Under the pieces are notes generated by a model. The model searched no databases. It had not been told where the DNA came from and saw only the letters and a program-made list of their open reading frames with translations. Below are positions 1 through 9,367 of a stretch of 25,393 nucleotides of DNA, one piece after another. The number at the start of each line of letters is the position of its first letter. Position 1 is the first letter of the stretch. The DNA is from Deltaproteobacteria bacterium UBA3076 (GTDB taxonomy: Bacteria; Desulfobacterota; Dissulfuribacteria; Dissulfuribacterales; UBA3076), in the NCBI GenBank assembly GCA_002367355.1, contig DFBQ01000011.1, positions 1-25,393 on the forward strand, read 5' to 3'. The translations under genes were made by a program, and so were the position numbers.

Positions 1-119
1 ATATCGGTACAGGCACTATTTTCCTTGAGGCCCTTAGGCTGTCATTTTGATGTGTCTGGGGGACTGTTTCGGTTCGATTGCGGAAAATGACTCACATCTC
101 TCACATCAAGGGGGGTATA

Positions 120-513
120 AACATGAACCTTATCAAGGGCCTGAACCAACTTGCAAGCCATGGTGAAAAAATCATTCAAGGTAATCTTGGTTTGTTTTTT
201 GGCCCACTCGTCGAGTGTTTATACCTTTAAAATACTCCTGAGTGATAAATGCAGCATCCTCTTTCACATCAAAGGATAAAGGCGTAATCAGGTGGATATC
301 GTGTAAGATCTTGAGATGCTCGATTCTCTGTCTGAAGTGCCTTCTTTGACGTTCAGACACAGAGACGGCGTTTAGAACCCTGAGAGCCAATTGACGATCA
401 GGATTCTTTTTATGAAAGGCCTTATAAATGATGGATTGCGGGCACTCACCCAACTTTTCAATGACTTTATAATTGGGAATTGTTCTCACAATTTGGTCCA
501 TGTTCAAGATCAC
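120..513 (-). pseudogene. Truncated, frameshifted Ser/Thr protein kinase N-terminus
   Basis: The minus-strand reading frame begins near 513-501 behind a strong AAGGAGG Shine-Dalgarno sequence and encodes a kinase N-lobe: a 'YKVIEKLG' glycine-loop-like start, then 'SIIYKAFHKKNPDRQLALRVL' (here A-L-R replaces the usual A-x-K strand), then helix C-like sequence. The frame hits a stop at 172. However, a shift at about 213 restores good kinase-like sequence (DEWAKKQTKITLNDFFTMA and so on to ALDKVHV) down to about 120, where similarity stops just before the expected catalytic loop. This resembles the N-terminal kinase domain of large multidomain kinase/ATPase sensor proteins common in Desulfobacterota. 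Both a frameshift and a 3' truncation are seen, so it is probably dead. Start choice among GTG 513, TTG 507 and ATG 501 is uncertain; TTG 507 or ATG 501 is best spaced from the Shine-Dalgarno. Confidence 0.6.
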
Positions 514-645
514 CTCCTTAATCTCGGAGAGCTAAAGATAGAATGCATAGCTGAAAGTTTAAGGGATTAATCTTGAAAACGTGAACGAAGCAAAAGGCGT
601 TGAAGGTGCTTTATTGATTATAATCTCTAAATCCCTCAATCCCCA

Positions 646-1695
646 CTATACATTAAAGCGTATATCTACAATATCGCCATCCTGCACAAGGTAGCTTTTG
701 CCTTCAAGCCTCACCTTACCTGCTTTCTGGGCAGCGGAATGGTTGCCGCAGACCATGAGATCATTGTAGGATACAACCTCTGCCCTGATAAAACCCTTCT
801 CCATGTCGGAATGGATAGCCCCGGCAGCCCGCTGAGCAGGGGTGTCCTGCCGGATTGGCCAGGCGCGAACCTCATCTGTTCCCACAGTAAAGAGAGAAAT
901 GAGGCCAAGGAGCTGATAAGACTCTTTGATTAAACGGAAGGTGGCGGGTTCATCAAGGCCCATCTCTTCCCTGAAGAGTTCTGCTTCTTCAGGCGAGAGC
1001 TGGGCCAGTTCCATCTCAAGTCTTCCTTTAAGTTCTACAAAGACAATGGCATTGGGTACCTGCAGCTCTGTAGTACCAAGCTCTACTTCATCTCCGGTGT
1101 TCAGGACCACAATGCAGGGTTTTGCCGAGAGAAAGGCATAGCCCTTAAGCATCGGGGATTGAGCTGTTTCCGGATATCCCCTTAAGGCCTCTCCCCTTTC
1201 CAGGATCTCCCCGGCCTTTTTAAGGAGTTCCAGTTCCTCGGGATTTCCTTTCCCTGCTTTAGTAATCTCCTTTTCCAATCTCTCAATCTTCTTTTCCAGA
1301 ATAATAAGGTCGGTGAGAATAAGCTCGGACTCTAGTGCATCCAGATCCTTCTGTGGTCTGGGAGGCTCGCCGGACCGATCGAAGTTTCGAACCACATGAA
1401 CCAGGGCGTCCACAGGATGAAGAAGTTTAAGGAGTTCATCCATTGAAGACTCCATACCCTCTCTGCCAGAGATAGTCCCACCTATATCCACATACTGCAC
1501 CCGGGCATAGGTGGTCTTTTTGGGGTTGTACATGGATGAGAGCTTATCCAAACGGCTGTCCGGCACCCTGACTACTGCCAGGTTTGGGTCCTTTTTGCCC
1601 TTTTGGTAGGCAGAGACCTCTGCAATGCTTCCTGTGAGGGCGTTAAATACAGTGGTCTTACCAGAACCTGATAATCCGACTATTCCTATCTTCAT
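646..1695 (-). CDS. ychF: YchF/Obg-family P-loop GTPase/ATPase
   Basis: A 349-residue protein, close to the usual length of YchF (about 363). The P-loop is GLSGSGKTT near residue 7, a variant of the family's GLPNVGKST. The G3-like region VDIGG is near residue 69, and the base-specificity segment reads VLNTGDE instead of NKxD, in keeping with YchF proteins that prefer ATP. A helical insert sits at about 130-170, and the last ~85 residues match the TGS-like C-terminal domain (AGAIHSDMEKGFIRAEV, ending DGDIVDIRFNV). YchF proteins associate with ribosomes and stress responses; no special link to acetyl-CoA metabolism is known. It is the last intact gene of the minus-strand run, 47 bases after the MoaB/Mog gene. 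The family is clear; whether it is the housekeeping YchF or a paralogue is not, because the P-loop departs from consensus. Confidence 0.85.
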   Translation of the reverse strand: MKIGIVGLSGSGKTTVFNALTGSIAEVSAYQKGKKDPNLAVVRVPDSRLDKLSSMYNPKKTTYARVQYVDIGGTISGREGMESSMDELLKLLHPVDALVHVVRNFDRSGEPPRPQKDLDALESELILTDLIILEKKIERLEKEITKAGKGNPEELELLKKAGEILERGEALRGYPETAQSPMLKGYAFLSAKPCIVVLNTGDEVELGTTELQVPNAIVFVELKGRLEMELAQLSPEEAELFREEMGLDEPATFRLIKESYQLLGLISLFTVGTDEVRAWPIRQDTPAQRAAGAIHSDMEKGFIRAEVVSYNDLMVCGNHSAAQKAGKVRLEGKSYLVQDGDIVDIRFNV

Positions 1696-1719
1696 AAACT
1701 ATATCTTTGTATAATTGCC

Positions 1720-1747
1720 ATCCATAATTCAACATCCATAATTCAAC
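1720..1747. repeat. 14-bp tandem repeat, two perfect copies
   Basis: ATCCATAATTCAAC occurs twice head to tail (1720-1733 and 1734-1747), each unit being two related heptamers. It overlaps the stop codon of the MoaB/Mog gene and lies in the gap before the YchF gene. It belongs to the group of 7/14-bp period arrays that occupy several gaps in this window. Confidence 0.85.
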
Positions 1748-2237
1748 ATTCCTGCCGGCAGGGAGTGGGGTCTCCCTTGATTTTATCCAAGGCATGTTTA
1801 AGCACTGGAAGTATCACATCCATTCCCTGGGCCACGGCCAAAGGGCTGCCGGGCAGATTGATAATAAGTGTCTTGCCACAAACTCCGGCAATCCCTCTTG
1901 AGAGCATGGCCCTTGGTGTGGAATCAAGGCCCTTGATGCGGATGGCCTCCGCGATCCCGGGAACCTCCCGTTCTATTACGGACTTTGTAGCTTCAGGTGT
2001 GATATCCCTGGGAAACAATCCCGTGCCACCTGTTGTAACTATGATATCCAAAGAAGTTCTATCTGTCCATGTGATCAATATGTCTCTGACATCTGGTACT
2101 TCGTCAGGGACTGTCTTGTGTAAGAGCACATTGTAACCATGTTGTTCGAGCAGGTGACGGATCACAGGCCCGGATTCATCTCTCCTGTCTCCCCTGGCAG
2201 CGCTGTCACTCACAGTGAGAACACCGGCGGTATACAT
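1743..2237 (-). CDS. MoaB/Mog-family molybdopterin adenylyltransferase
   Basis: A 164-residue protein of the MoaB/MogA family, which adenylates molybdopterin before molybdenum or tungsten insertion. Visible family motifs are the N-terminal GVLTVSDSAARG, the TTGGTG nucleotide/MPT-binding loop near residue 88 followed by F-x-R-D-x-T-P-E-A, the segment AMLSRGIAGV, and the NLPGSP motif near residue 133. It ends with a Cys (CRQEC). It follows the EF-G-like gene by 11 bases and lies in the same run as fdhA, whose product needs a Mo/W-bis-pterin cofactor, so co-expression would make sense. MogA and MoaB cannot be separated with confidence by eye, so no symbol is given. Confidence 0.88.
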   Translation of the reverse strand: MYTAGVLTVSDSAARGDRRDESGPVIRHLLEQHGYNVLLHKTVPDEVPDVRDILITWTDRTSLDIIVTTGGTGLFPRDITPEATKSVIEREVPGIAEAIRIKGLDSTPRAMLSRGIAGVCGKTLIINLPGSPLAVAQGMDVILPVLKHALDKIKGDPTPCRQEC

Positions 2238-2248
2238 TGGTTGTCCTT

Positions 2249-4324
2249 CTAAGCCTTTTCTTCTTTTGCCAGGGAAATGATCTTTTCAGTTAGATTCGGT
2301 GGCACTTCTTCGTAATGAGATTGCTCCATGGTAAATGTTCCCCGGCCGGCGGTCATGGCATTAAGATCCAGCATATAGCGTTGTACCTCTGCCAGAGGAA
2401 CAAGTGTTACAATGGCCTGTCCACCTTGGCCTGGTTCCATGCCCATAACCTTGCCCCGTCTGCTGTTTATGTCACCGATTATATCTCCAACAGAGTCATC
2501 GGGCACGGTTATGGTGAGTTTCACAATGGGTTCGAGCAGGGTAGGCCTGGCCTCCAGCATGCCTTTCTTGAAACAATTGATGGATGCTATCTTGAAAGCT
2601 ATTTCAGAGGAATCAACCTCGTGGGATTTACCGTCATAGAAGCGCACCTTTACATCAACAACCGGGAATCCGGCAAGTGGTCCGGACCCTGTGGCTTCCC
2701 TTAGTCCCTTTTCCACTCCCGGAACGAAATTTCTCGGGACATTCATTCCCACAAGTGCCTCTTCAAACTCAAACCCCTTACCTCTTGGGCGTGGTGAGAT
2801 GTCAAAGTGGACCTCTGCAAACTGCCCTGCTCCGCCGGATTGCTTTTTATGTCGATAAATAACAGCCTTTTTCGATGTTTTTATGGTTTCATGATAGGGA
2901 ATACGCGGAAGGGCAAGGTCCACCTGCACGCCGAACTTCCTTGCCATCTTTTCCACAGTGGCATCTATGTGAATCTGCCCGTTTCCTGAGAGCAGGAGTT
3001 CCTTTGTCTGTTGATCGCGTTTTACATCAATTGTGGGATCTTCCTCCTGTAGTCGTGCGAGGGACTGGGTTATCTTCTCCTCATCTCCTCGACTCTTGGG
3101 CTTGAGGGCATAGGTCAGGACCGGCAAGGGAAGAGCCACAAATGGATAGGTTATCGCATTCGCAGGATCACAAAGGGTGTCACCGGTGGCTGTTTCCTTT
3201 AGCTTTGCTATTGCTACTATCTCACCGGGTCCAGCCTCTTCCAAAGGCTTTTGTGCTTTACCTTCAAGGGCAAATATCTGACCATAACGCTCAGTTTTTT
3301 CTTTGTTGGAGTTATAGAGCGAGCTGTCAGGTTTTAGCGTGCCGGAATAGACCCGGATAATGGAAAGACGCCCTGTATAGGGATCTGTAAGGGTCTTAAA
3401 GACAAGGCCGGATACCGGGGCGTCAGGAGACGGATCGCGTATTGTCTCATCCCCACTTTTGGGATCAGTGCCGGAGACACCCCCAAGCTCATCAGGCGAA
3501 GGCAGAAACTGTACAATTAGGTCAAGTAAGGTGCTGCCGGCTATGTTTTTTGTGGCAGAACAGCAGCACACCGGGATAAAACCTCCGTTCATTATGCCTT
3601 GTTTCAGGCCGGAAACGATCTCATCAGGAGTAAGTTCTTCGCCTTCTAAAAATTTTTCCAGCAGCACATCATCCGATTCTGCGGCAAACTCGATCAAATT
3701 GTTTCTCGAATTTTCAACTTCATCCTGCAGATCAGCCGGGATGTCAACAGGGTTGGCATTGCCGCTTCTATCATTACTGAACTCAAAGGCCTTCATTTGT
3801 ATGAGATCTACAATACCCCTAAAATCCTCCTGTTCCCCCAGCGGCAGAGAAACCGGAACCAGTCTCAGGTCCAGGGCTTCCTTTATTGCATCCAGGGTCT
3901 TTTGGAAGTCTGCTCTCTCTTTATCCATTTTGTTGACACACATAACGACAGGAAGGCCTGAGTCCTTAATAATGGACCATACCTTCTGTGTCTGTGGTTT
4001 TACCGGATTTACAGCATTTACCACGAACAATACATTATCAGCCGCCCTGATGGCCGCCTTGGCTTCAGCGATGAAGTTATCATCCCCAGGTGCGTCCATA
4101 AGGTAGACTTTGGCCTTTTTCCAGGTCAGATGATGAAACGCTGTGCTAACGGACATGTTGCGTTTGATCTCTTCGGGCTCAAAGTCCAATACAGAGGATC
4201 CGTCATCGACCTTGCCCATGCGCGAAGTCGCCTTGGCAGTGAAAAGCATGGCCTCTGCCAGAGAAGTTTTGCCGCTCCCACTTTGGGCGACCAGAGCGAA
4301 ATTTCTGATGTTGCTGACGTCCAT
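2249..4324 (-). CDS. fusA2: Elongation factor G-like translational GTPase
   Basis: A 691-residue protein with the full EF-G domain order. G1 is AQSGSGKTS near residue 13 (the classical form is AHxDxGKTT), G3 is DAPGDDNF near residue 77, and G4 is NKMD near residue 131. Domain II starts about residue 300 (SGLVFKTLTDPYTGRLSIIRVYSG), domain IV carries HKKQSGGAGQFAEV and the VGMNVPRNFVPGVEKG stretch, and domain V has the RGKVMGMEPG motif. The altered G1 and G3 (DAPGDDNF instead of DTPGHVDF) place it in the divergent EF-G-like (EF-G2) group rather than canonical FusA. Function of that group is poorly defined; ribosome-associated GTP hydrolysis is inferred. It lies 187 bases after fdhA, across a repeat element, and 11 bases before the MoaB/Mog gene. 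Confidence 0.85.
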   Translation of the reverse strand: MDVSNIRNFALVAQSGSGKTSLAEAMLFTAKATSRMGKVDDGSSVLDFEPEEIKRNMSVSTAFHHLTWKKAKVYLMDAPGDDNFIAEAKAAIRAADNVLFVVNAVNPVKPQTQKVWSIIKDSGLPVVMCVNKMDKERADFQKTLDAIKEALDLRLVPVSLPLGEQEDFRGIVDLIQMKAFEFSNDRSGNANPVDIPADLQDEVENSRNNLIEFAAESDDVLLEKFLEGEELTPDEIVSGLKQGIMNGGFIPVCCCSATKNIAGSTLLDLIVQFLPSPDELGGVSGTDPKSGDETIRDPSPDAPVSGLVFKTLTDPYTGRLSIIRVYSGTLKPDSSLYNSNKEKTERYGQIFALEGKAQKPLEEAGPGEIVAIAKLKETATGDTLCDPANAITYPFVALPLPVLTYALKPKSRGDEEKITQSLARLQEEDPTIDVKRDQQTKELLLSGNGQIHIDATVEKMARKFGVQVDLALPRIPYHETIKTSKKAVIYRHKKQSGGAGQFAEVHFDISPRPRGKGFEFEEALVGMNVPRNFVPGVEKGLREATGSGPLAGFPVVDVKVRFYDGKSHEVDSSEIAFKIASINCFKKGMLEARPTLLEPIVKLTITVPDDSVGDIIGDINSRRGKVMGMEPGQGGQAIVTLVPLAEVQRYMLDLNAMTAGRGTFTMEQSHYEEVPPNLTEKIISLAKEEKA

Positions 4325-4356
4325 AGATGCTAATCCCTTCCTTTTATAGATTTATG

Positions 4357-4465
4357 GTAAGCGTTCACAGGGCACCGCATCTGCTTTGTTGTCGGGCACT
4401 TGAAGTACAGGAAGTACGTCTGCGTACCCTCCGCCTTGCATCTGCAGCACCCTGTAAACGCTTAC
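4357..4465. repeat. 109-bp element with 16-bp imperfect inverted ends
   Basis: The left arm GTAAGCGTTCACAGGG (4357-4372) pairs with the right arm CCCTGTAAACGCTTAC (4450-4465), one mismatch in 16. A further copy of the arm (GAACGCTTAC, 4506-4515) overlaps the fdhA stop codon in the same orientation as the right arm. The interior has smaller palindromic pieces. It fills most of the fdhA to EF-G-like gap. It looks like a MITE-like or REP-like dispersed element and could also fold in the transcript downstream of fdhA. No clear target-site duplication is visible. Confidence 0.7.
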
Positions 4466-4511
4466 AGTTCGGTGAGTTGCGGTAAAACGGGCGTTGTAAC
4501 CCCATGAACGC

Positions 4512-7331
4512 TTACGATTTATGTTTCCCAGTACCCCACCTCATATAGTCTTTTATAAGATAGGCTGACTCTTCACGTTCGATTTTGACTGCGCATACCT
4601 TGAATTCAGGTGTCTTGGCGATCGGGTCCAGTGCCCTGCTGGTCAGGATATTTGTCCTGGTCTCAGCAAAATTGAAAGTCATGCAGACAACACCGGCAGG
4701 GACAATTTCCGTTATCTTTGTTTTGGCTTTTATGCTTCCTCTCCTTGATGTCACTTTTATGACTTCACCATCCTGGATCTCCAGAGTAGCGGCATCAGCC
4801 GGGTGTATCTCAACATGCTCTTCCTCCCGAAGCTCATCAAAGCCTTCTGCCTTATGCGTCATGACTGCGTGATAATGAAAGGCGCACCGCCTGGTGATAA
4901 GGATAAAGGGATACTCGTGGCTGGTAGTCTCTGCTGGAGGCCGATATGAAATGGGTGCGAATTTTGCGCGCCCGCTCGGTGTGCTGAAGCGCTTACTGTA
5001 AAGATACGGCGTCCCTGGATGTTCGTGATCCGGGCAGGGCCATTGGAGGCCGGACTTCTCAATACGTTCATACGTGATGCCCCCGTAAATAGGGGTCAGG
5101 CCGCGCATTTCCTCAAAAACCTTTTGAGGGCTGCCAAAATCAAAACCTTTGGCCCCCATGCTTTTTGCAATATCGCATATAATCATCCAGTCGGGACGTG
5201 AATTGCCTTTAGGCTCTATTGCTTTGCGGACCCGTTGTACCCGCCGTTCAGTGTTTGTAAAGGTCCCGTCTTTCTCAGCAAAACTGGCAGCCGGGAGCAC
5301 AACGTCTGCCAATCGCGCTGTCTCTGTGAGGAAGATATCCTGCACAACGAACAGTTCCAGGTGTGATATGGCCTTTTCGATGAAAGTTGTGTCCGCGTCC
5401 GTGACTACCGGGTCTTCGCCCTTCAGATAGAAGGCCTTAATTTTACCATCATGGGCAGCTTCAAACATCTCGGTCAATGTGAGCCCGTTTGATGGACTGA
5501 GCTTACAATTCCATGCCTTTTCAAACTTTCTCCGCACCTTTTCATTTTCCACCTTTTGATAACCGGTGTATACGTTGGGAAGCGCCCCCATGTCACAGGC
5601 GCCCTGAACGTTATTCTGCCCCCTTAAGGGATTTACGCCTGTTGAGGGTGTGCCGATATTACCCGTGAGTAGCGCCAGGTTGGCCAAGGCCCGCACATTA
5701 TCCGTCCCATGCGAGTGCTCGGTGATACCCAGGGTATACAGGATCGTAGCGGGTATATACGAGCCAAACATCCTGGCTGCTCTGGCTATGTCCTGTGCGG
5801 GAACACCGGTAATTTTCTCAGCGGTTGCCAGGTCATTCTCCATGATGGAGGCCTCAAAGGCATCATAATCCTCGCATCGTTCCTCAATAAAGGATGTGTC
5901 CATGAGATTTTCTTCGATAATGACCCTCATTATCCCATTCAGGAGTGCCATATCGGTTCCGGGACGAAGCCTGAGCCAGATATCGGCCATGCGGCAGAGA
6001 GGTATGCGCCGGGGATCAACTACAATGAGCTTTGCACCCTTTTGTACAGCCCTGGTAACCTGTCTGCCTATAATGGGGTGATTAGCTGTTGTATTGGTGC
6101 CGATGGCAAAAATGCAAGCTGCATCGCTGATCTCATTGATAGAGTTCGTCATGGCACCGCTACCGAAGCTGGCGGCCAGACCGGCCACCGTGGGCGCGTG
6201 TCAGAGACGGGCACAGTGGTCAATATTATTGGTTTTTAAGACCGCCCTGGTAAACTTTTGAAAGAGGTAGTTCTCTTCATTTGTGCATCTGGCCGAGGAG
6301 ATGGCAGCGATCTCATCTCCTTTGTAATGGGCCAGGCTGCTTGCCACATATTTGATTGCCTGGTCCCAATTGATCTCTACAAACTTGCCTTCTCTTTTCA
6401 CAAGGGGCAATGTAACCGGTCTGCCTTCTTCTGTTACTTTAACTACAGAGGACGGCTGTGCATATTCATCGTATGCCCGCATGAGCGGGAGAGACAGCCT
6501 GTCCGGACTATTTACGAAGTTATAACCAAAGCGCCCGCGAACACAGAGATTGCCCTTGTTGACAGGACTTTCATCATCGCCCCTGGCCTTTACGATGGTG
6601 TTTCCGCGCACGCCCAGATAGAGTCCGCACCCCACTCCACAGTATGAACAGGTGGTTTTTACTTCACGGGTTGGGTATTCAGTCTTTTTGGGTACCAGGG
6701 CACCTACAGGGCAACGCTCCATGCATTCCCCGCAAGAAACGCATGCAGAATCTTTCAAGAGTTTGTTGGCAAACGTGCTGACTCTGAGGTCGTAACTCCG
6801 ATATGCCATGTCGATTGCGTCATTACCTACAATCTCATGGCAGGTACGGACGCATATTGTGCACTGCACACACTTGTTGGGATTGAAATCGAAAAAGGGG
6901 TTGCTGGTGTCAATGGGGAGATCCTTGGCCACATGCTCTAAGCGATTAAACCGATGCTCATTGAGACCTATACGGTTCACCAGTTCCTGAAGGCGGCACT
7001 GCCCGCTCTTGGGACAGAGAAGGCAGTTGAAGTCATGATCACTCAAGATGAGTTCAAGGATCACCCTGCGCAATCGTTCAATTTCAGGATCGTCCGTAAC
7101 AACCACTATCCCTTCCTCCACAGGAGTCCGGCAGGCCGGTTCAAGTCTCCTTTGACCTTTGATCCTGACCAGACACAGGCGACATACGCCTATGGATGAG
7201 ACATCAGGACAATAGCACAGGGTAGGGATATAGATACCTGCGTCCTGGGCCGCTGTGAGGATCGTAGCACCCTCATCGGCCCTTACCGTAATTCCGTTTA
7301 TGTTCAAAGAAACGCTACTCACTCTTATCAC
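4512..7331 (-). CDS. fdhA: Selenocysteine formate dehydrogenase catalytic subunit with NuoG-like N-terminus
   Basis: Reading TGA at 6201-6203 as selenocysteine gives one 939-residue protein; a stop would cut it at residue 376. The motif at that point is HCARL-U-HAPTVAGLAASFG, the classic active site of Sec formate dehydrogenases (Sec377). Domains in order: [2Fe-2S] ferredoxin domain (~1-80; CYCPDVSSIGVCRLC), a His/Cys [4Fe-4S] segment (HDFNCLLCPKSGQC), two [4Fe-4S] motifs (CVQCTICVRTC; CVSCGECMERC), the Mo/W-enzyme [4Fe-4S] domain (CSYCGVGC), the bis-MGD catalytic core and the C-terminal cofactor-binding domain. It interconverts CO2 and formate. The GTG start at 7331 overlaps the nuoF-like gene by 17 bases; GTG at 7322 is an alternative. 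The NuoE/NuoF partners suggest a cytosolic NAD(P)-linked, possibly bifurcating, complex. Confidence 0.93.
6171..6189 (-). promoter_or_regulatory. SECIS-like hairpin of fdhA
   Basis: On the mRNA strand, stem GGUGGCC (6189-6183) pairs with GGCCGCC (6177-6171), seven pairs including one G-U, around the loop GGUCU (6182-6178). The loop begins 18 bases after the UGA, the same spacing as the GGUCU loop in E. coli fdhF as I recall it. It directs selenocysteine insertion at 6201-6203. Confidence 0.88.
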
Positions 7332-9243
7332 CTAAGCCTTCTATCCGGCCTGTAACACACTCCACTGCGTTGAACCGCTTGGGACAGACCTTCATGCAGG
7401 TCCCGCATTTGATACACTTACTCTGGTCAATCTCGTGGACCTGCCATTTTGCACCTATAATGGCACCAACCGGACAGGCCTCAAGACATTTCATGCAGGC
7501 CTTACACCTGTATGGCTTGATACGGTAGAAAATAAGAGATCTGCACACAAGGGCCCGGCAGCGCCTTTCAAGGATGTGTTCTTCATACTCCTTGCGGAAG
7601 TATCGTATGGTAGAAATAACGGGGTTTGGGACTGTCATTCCAAGGCCGCATATGGAGGCCTGCTTGACGGCATCGGATAATTCAAGCAGGATCTCAATAT
7701 CTCCGGGCTTCCCATCGCCTCTTGTGATGTCCCGCAGGATCTTGAACATCTGCTTTGTGCCAAGCCGGCACGGAGTACACTGCCCACAGGATTCATTCTG
7801 GGCAAAATCGAGGAAGTACCGGGCGATATTCACGATACATGTGTCCTCATCCATGACAAGCATGCCCCCGGAGCCAATAATTGATCCTGCCTTGGCCAGC
7901 GATTCGTAGCCAACTGGCAAATCCAGGAGTTCTTCAGGGATACATCCGCCCGAAGGCCCGCCGGTCTGAACCGCCTTGAAACGCTTCCCTCCCGGGATCC
8001 CCCCGCCTATATCAAAGATAATCTCGCGAAGCGTCGTACCCATTTCTACTTCGACCAGGCCCACATTCTGGACCTTTCCCACAAGTGAGAATATCTTTGT
8101 TCCCTTGTCAGTGGGAGTGCCTATTTCCGAATACCACTTGCCCCCATTCAGAGCAATCCTGGAGACGTTTGCAAGTGTCTCCACGTTATTTATGACAGTA
8201 GGCTTACCCCACAATCCCTGTATGGCAGGGAATGGGGGTTTTGGTTTTGGCCGGCCGCTTCTTCCTTCGATTGAGGCTATAAGCGCTGTTTCCTCTCCAC
8301 ACACAAACGCGCCTGCTCCCTTTACGATTTTGATTTCAAAATTAAACCCGCTCCCCATAATATCATGCCCAAGAAGCCCTAGATCAGTGGCTTGAGCGAT
8401 GGCTGTAGACAGATGATGGACAGCCAGTGGATACTCTGCTCGCACATATATAATCCCTTGAGAGGCCCCAACTGCATATCCGGCGATCATCATCCCTTCC
8501 ATCACGCTGTAAGGATCGCCTTCCATCACGCTTCGGTCCATAAAGGCACCCGGATCGCCCTCATCGCCATTACAGATGATGTACTTTTCTTCACCAGGGG
8601 CGTTGCGTGCTGTTTCCCATTTGATACCGGCCGGGAATCCGGCCCCTCCTCGCCCCCTCAGGCCGCTGAGTTTGATTTCTTCAATGACTCCTTCAGGGGT
8701 CATTTGAGACAGGATCTTAGCAAGGGCTTGAAAGCCGTCGACCTTGATATAGTCCTCAATGCTCGTAGGATCTATAATGCCACAGTTTTTCAGTACAATC
8801 CTTCTCTGTTTCTGGTAAAATGGAATATCATTTTCATGAAAGCACTTTTGGCCGGTGACAGGGTCTTCGTATAAAAGCCTTTCAACTACCCGGTTTTCAA
8901 TCAATGTCTCAGAAATGATTTCCGGCACGTCCTCTTTTGTTACGTGCTGGTAAAATATTTTTTCCGGGCCCACGATCACAATCGGACCCCTCTCGCAAAA
9001 TCCATGACAACCTGTCTTTTTGACAGTTATCTCATCCTCAAGCTCCTGGTCCTTGATTCCCCTGACAAAGGCCGCCCTGACATGTTCACTTCCAGACGAC
9101 ATGCAACCGCTTCCACAGCAGACACTGACCACTTTCCCGGTTGTCTGCTCACCGGCAATGAGGGATTCCCTGAGGAGTCTTAACGATTCCGCACTATTTA
9201 TTCCGTAGTCTTCTGTTGATTGTATTGAGATTGATTTATCCAT
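7315..9243 (-). CDS. NuoF-like NAD(P)H/FMN-binding subunit with C-terminal 2x[4Fe-4S]
   Basis: A 642-residue flavoprotein of the NuoF/HydB type. Domains in order: a thioredoxin-like [2Fe-2S] domain (~35-120; CCGSGCMSSG and later GCHGFCERGP), the FMN/NAD core (GLRGRGGAGFPAGIKWE, then NGDEGDPGAFMDRSVMEGDPY), the SLBB region, the N3-type cluster (ESCGQCTPCRLGT), and two [4Fe-4S] motifs at the C-terminus (CKACMKCLEACP; CIKCGTCMKVCP). In this family it accepts or donates hydride at FMN and passes electrons to the catalytic subunit. It is preceded by the NuoE-like gene and overlaps fdhA, so the three together look like a soluble NAD(P)-dependent formate dehydrogenase. The HydB-like architecture, with extra clusters at both ends, fits electron-bifurcating enzymes that also use ferredoxin, but that is inference. 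Confidence 0.92.
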   Translation of the reverse strand: MDKSISIQSTEDYGINSAESLRLLRESLIAGEQTTGKVVSVCCGSGCMSSGSEHVRAAFVRGIKDQELEDEITVKKTGCHGFCERGPIVIVGPEKIFYQHVTKEDVPEIISETLIENRVVERLLYEDPVTGQKCFHENDIPFYQKQRRIVLKNCGIIDPTSIEDYIKVDGFQALAKILSQMTPEGVIEEIKLSGLRGRGGAGFPAGIKWETARNAPGEEKYIICNGDEGDPGAFMDRSVMEGDPYSVMEGMMIAGYAVGASQGIIYVRAEYPLAVHHLSTAIAQATDLGLLGHDIMGSGFNFEIKIVKGAGAFVCGEETALIASIEGRSGRPKPKPPFPAIQGLWGKPTVINNVETLANVSRIALNGGKWYSEIGTPTDKGTKIFSLVGKVQNVGLVEVEMGTTLREIIFDIGGGIPGGKRFKAVQTGGPSGGCIPEELLDLPVGYESLAKAGSIIGSGGMLVMDEDTCIVNIARYFLDFAQNESCGQCTPCRLGTKQMFKILRDITRGDGKPGDIEILLELSDAVKQASICGLGMTVPNPVISTIRYFRKEYEEHILERRCRALVCRSLIFYRIKPYRCKACMKCLEACPVGAIIGAKWQVHEIDQSKCIKCGTCMKVCPKRFNAVECVTGRIEGLGDKSE

Positions 9244-9330
9244 ATCTATATTACGTTTTCGACCATCTGATTATAACGTAAAGCCGGCCGACGGTACCGG
9301 CCATCTCCGCAAACAGGAAATATCTTTTCC

Positions 9331-9348
9331 TCTGCGGTCTCTGCGGTG
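9331..9348. repeat. 9-bp direct repeat between nuoE-like and nuoF-like genes
   Basis: TCTGCGGTC followed directly by TCTGCGGTG. The 124-base gap also holds a GC-rich palindromic piece around 9283-9302. This short repeat type recurs between genes in many uncultured bacteria; no function is claimed. Confidence 0.55.
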
Positions 9349-9367
9349 CAAAGCATTCCGTGCAGAA

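Noticed and set aside
50..105. A GGTTCGATT-like T-arm that might mark a tRNA
   Set aside because: No cloverleaf with acceptor, D and anticodon stems can be drawn around it.
3459..4106. A 215-codon plus-strand frame
   Set aside because: It is antisense to the conserved GTPase and domain II region of the EF-G-like gene and is Ser-rich without motifs, as expected for a shadow.
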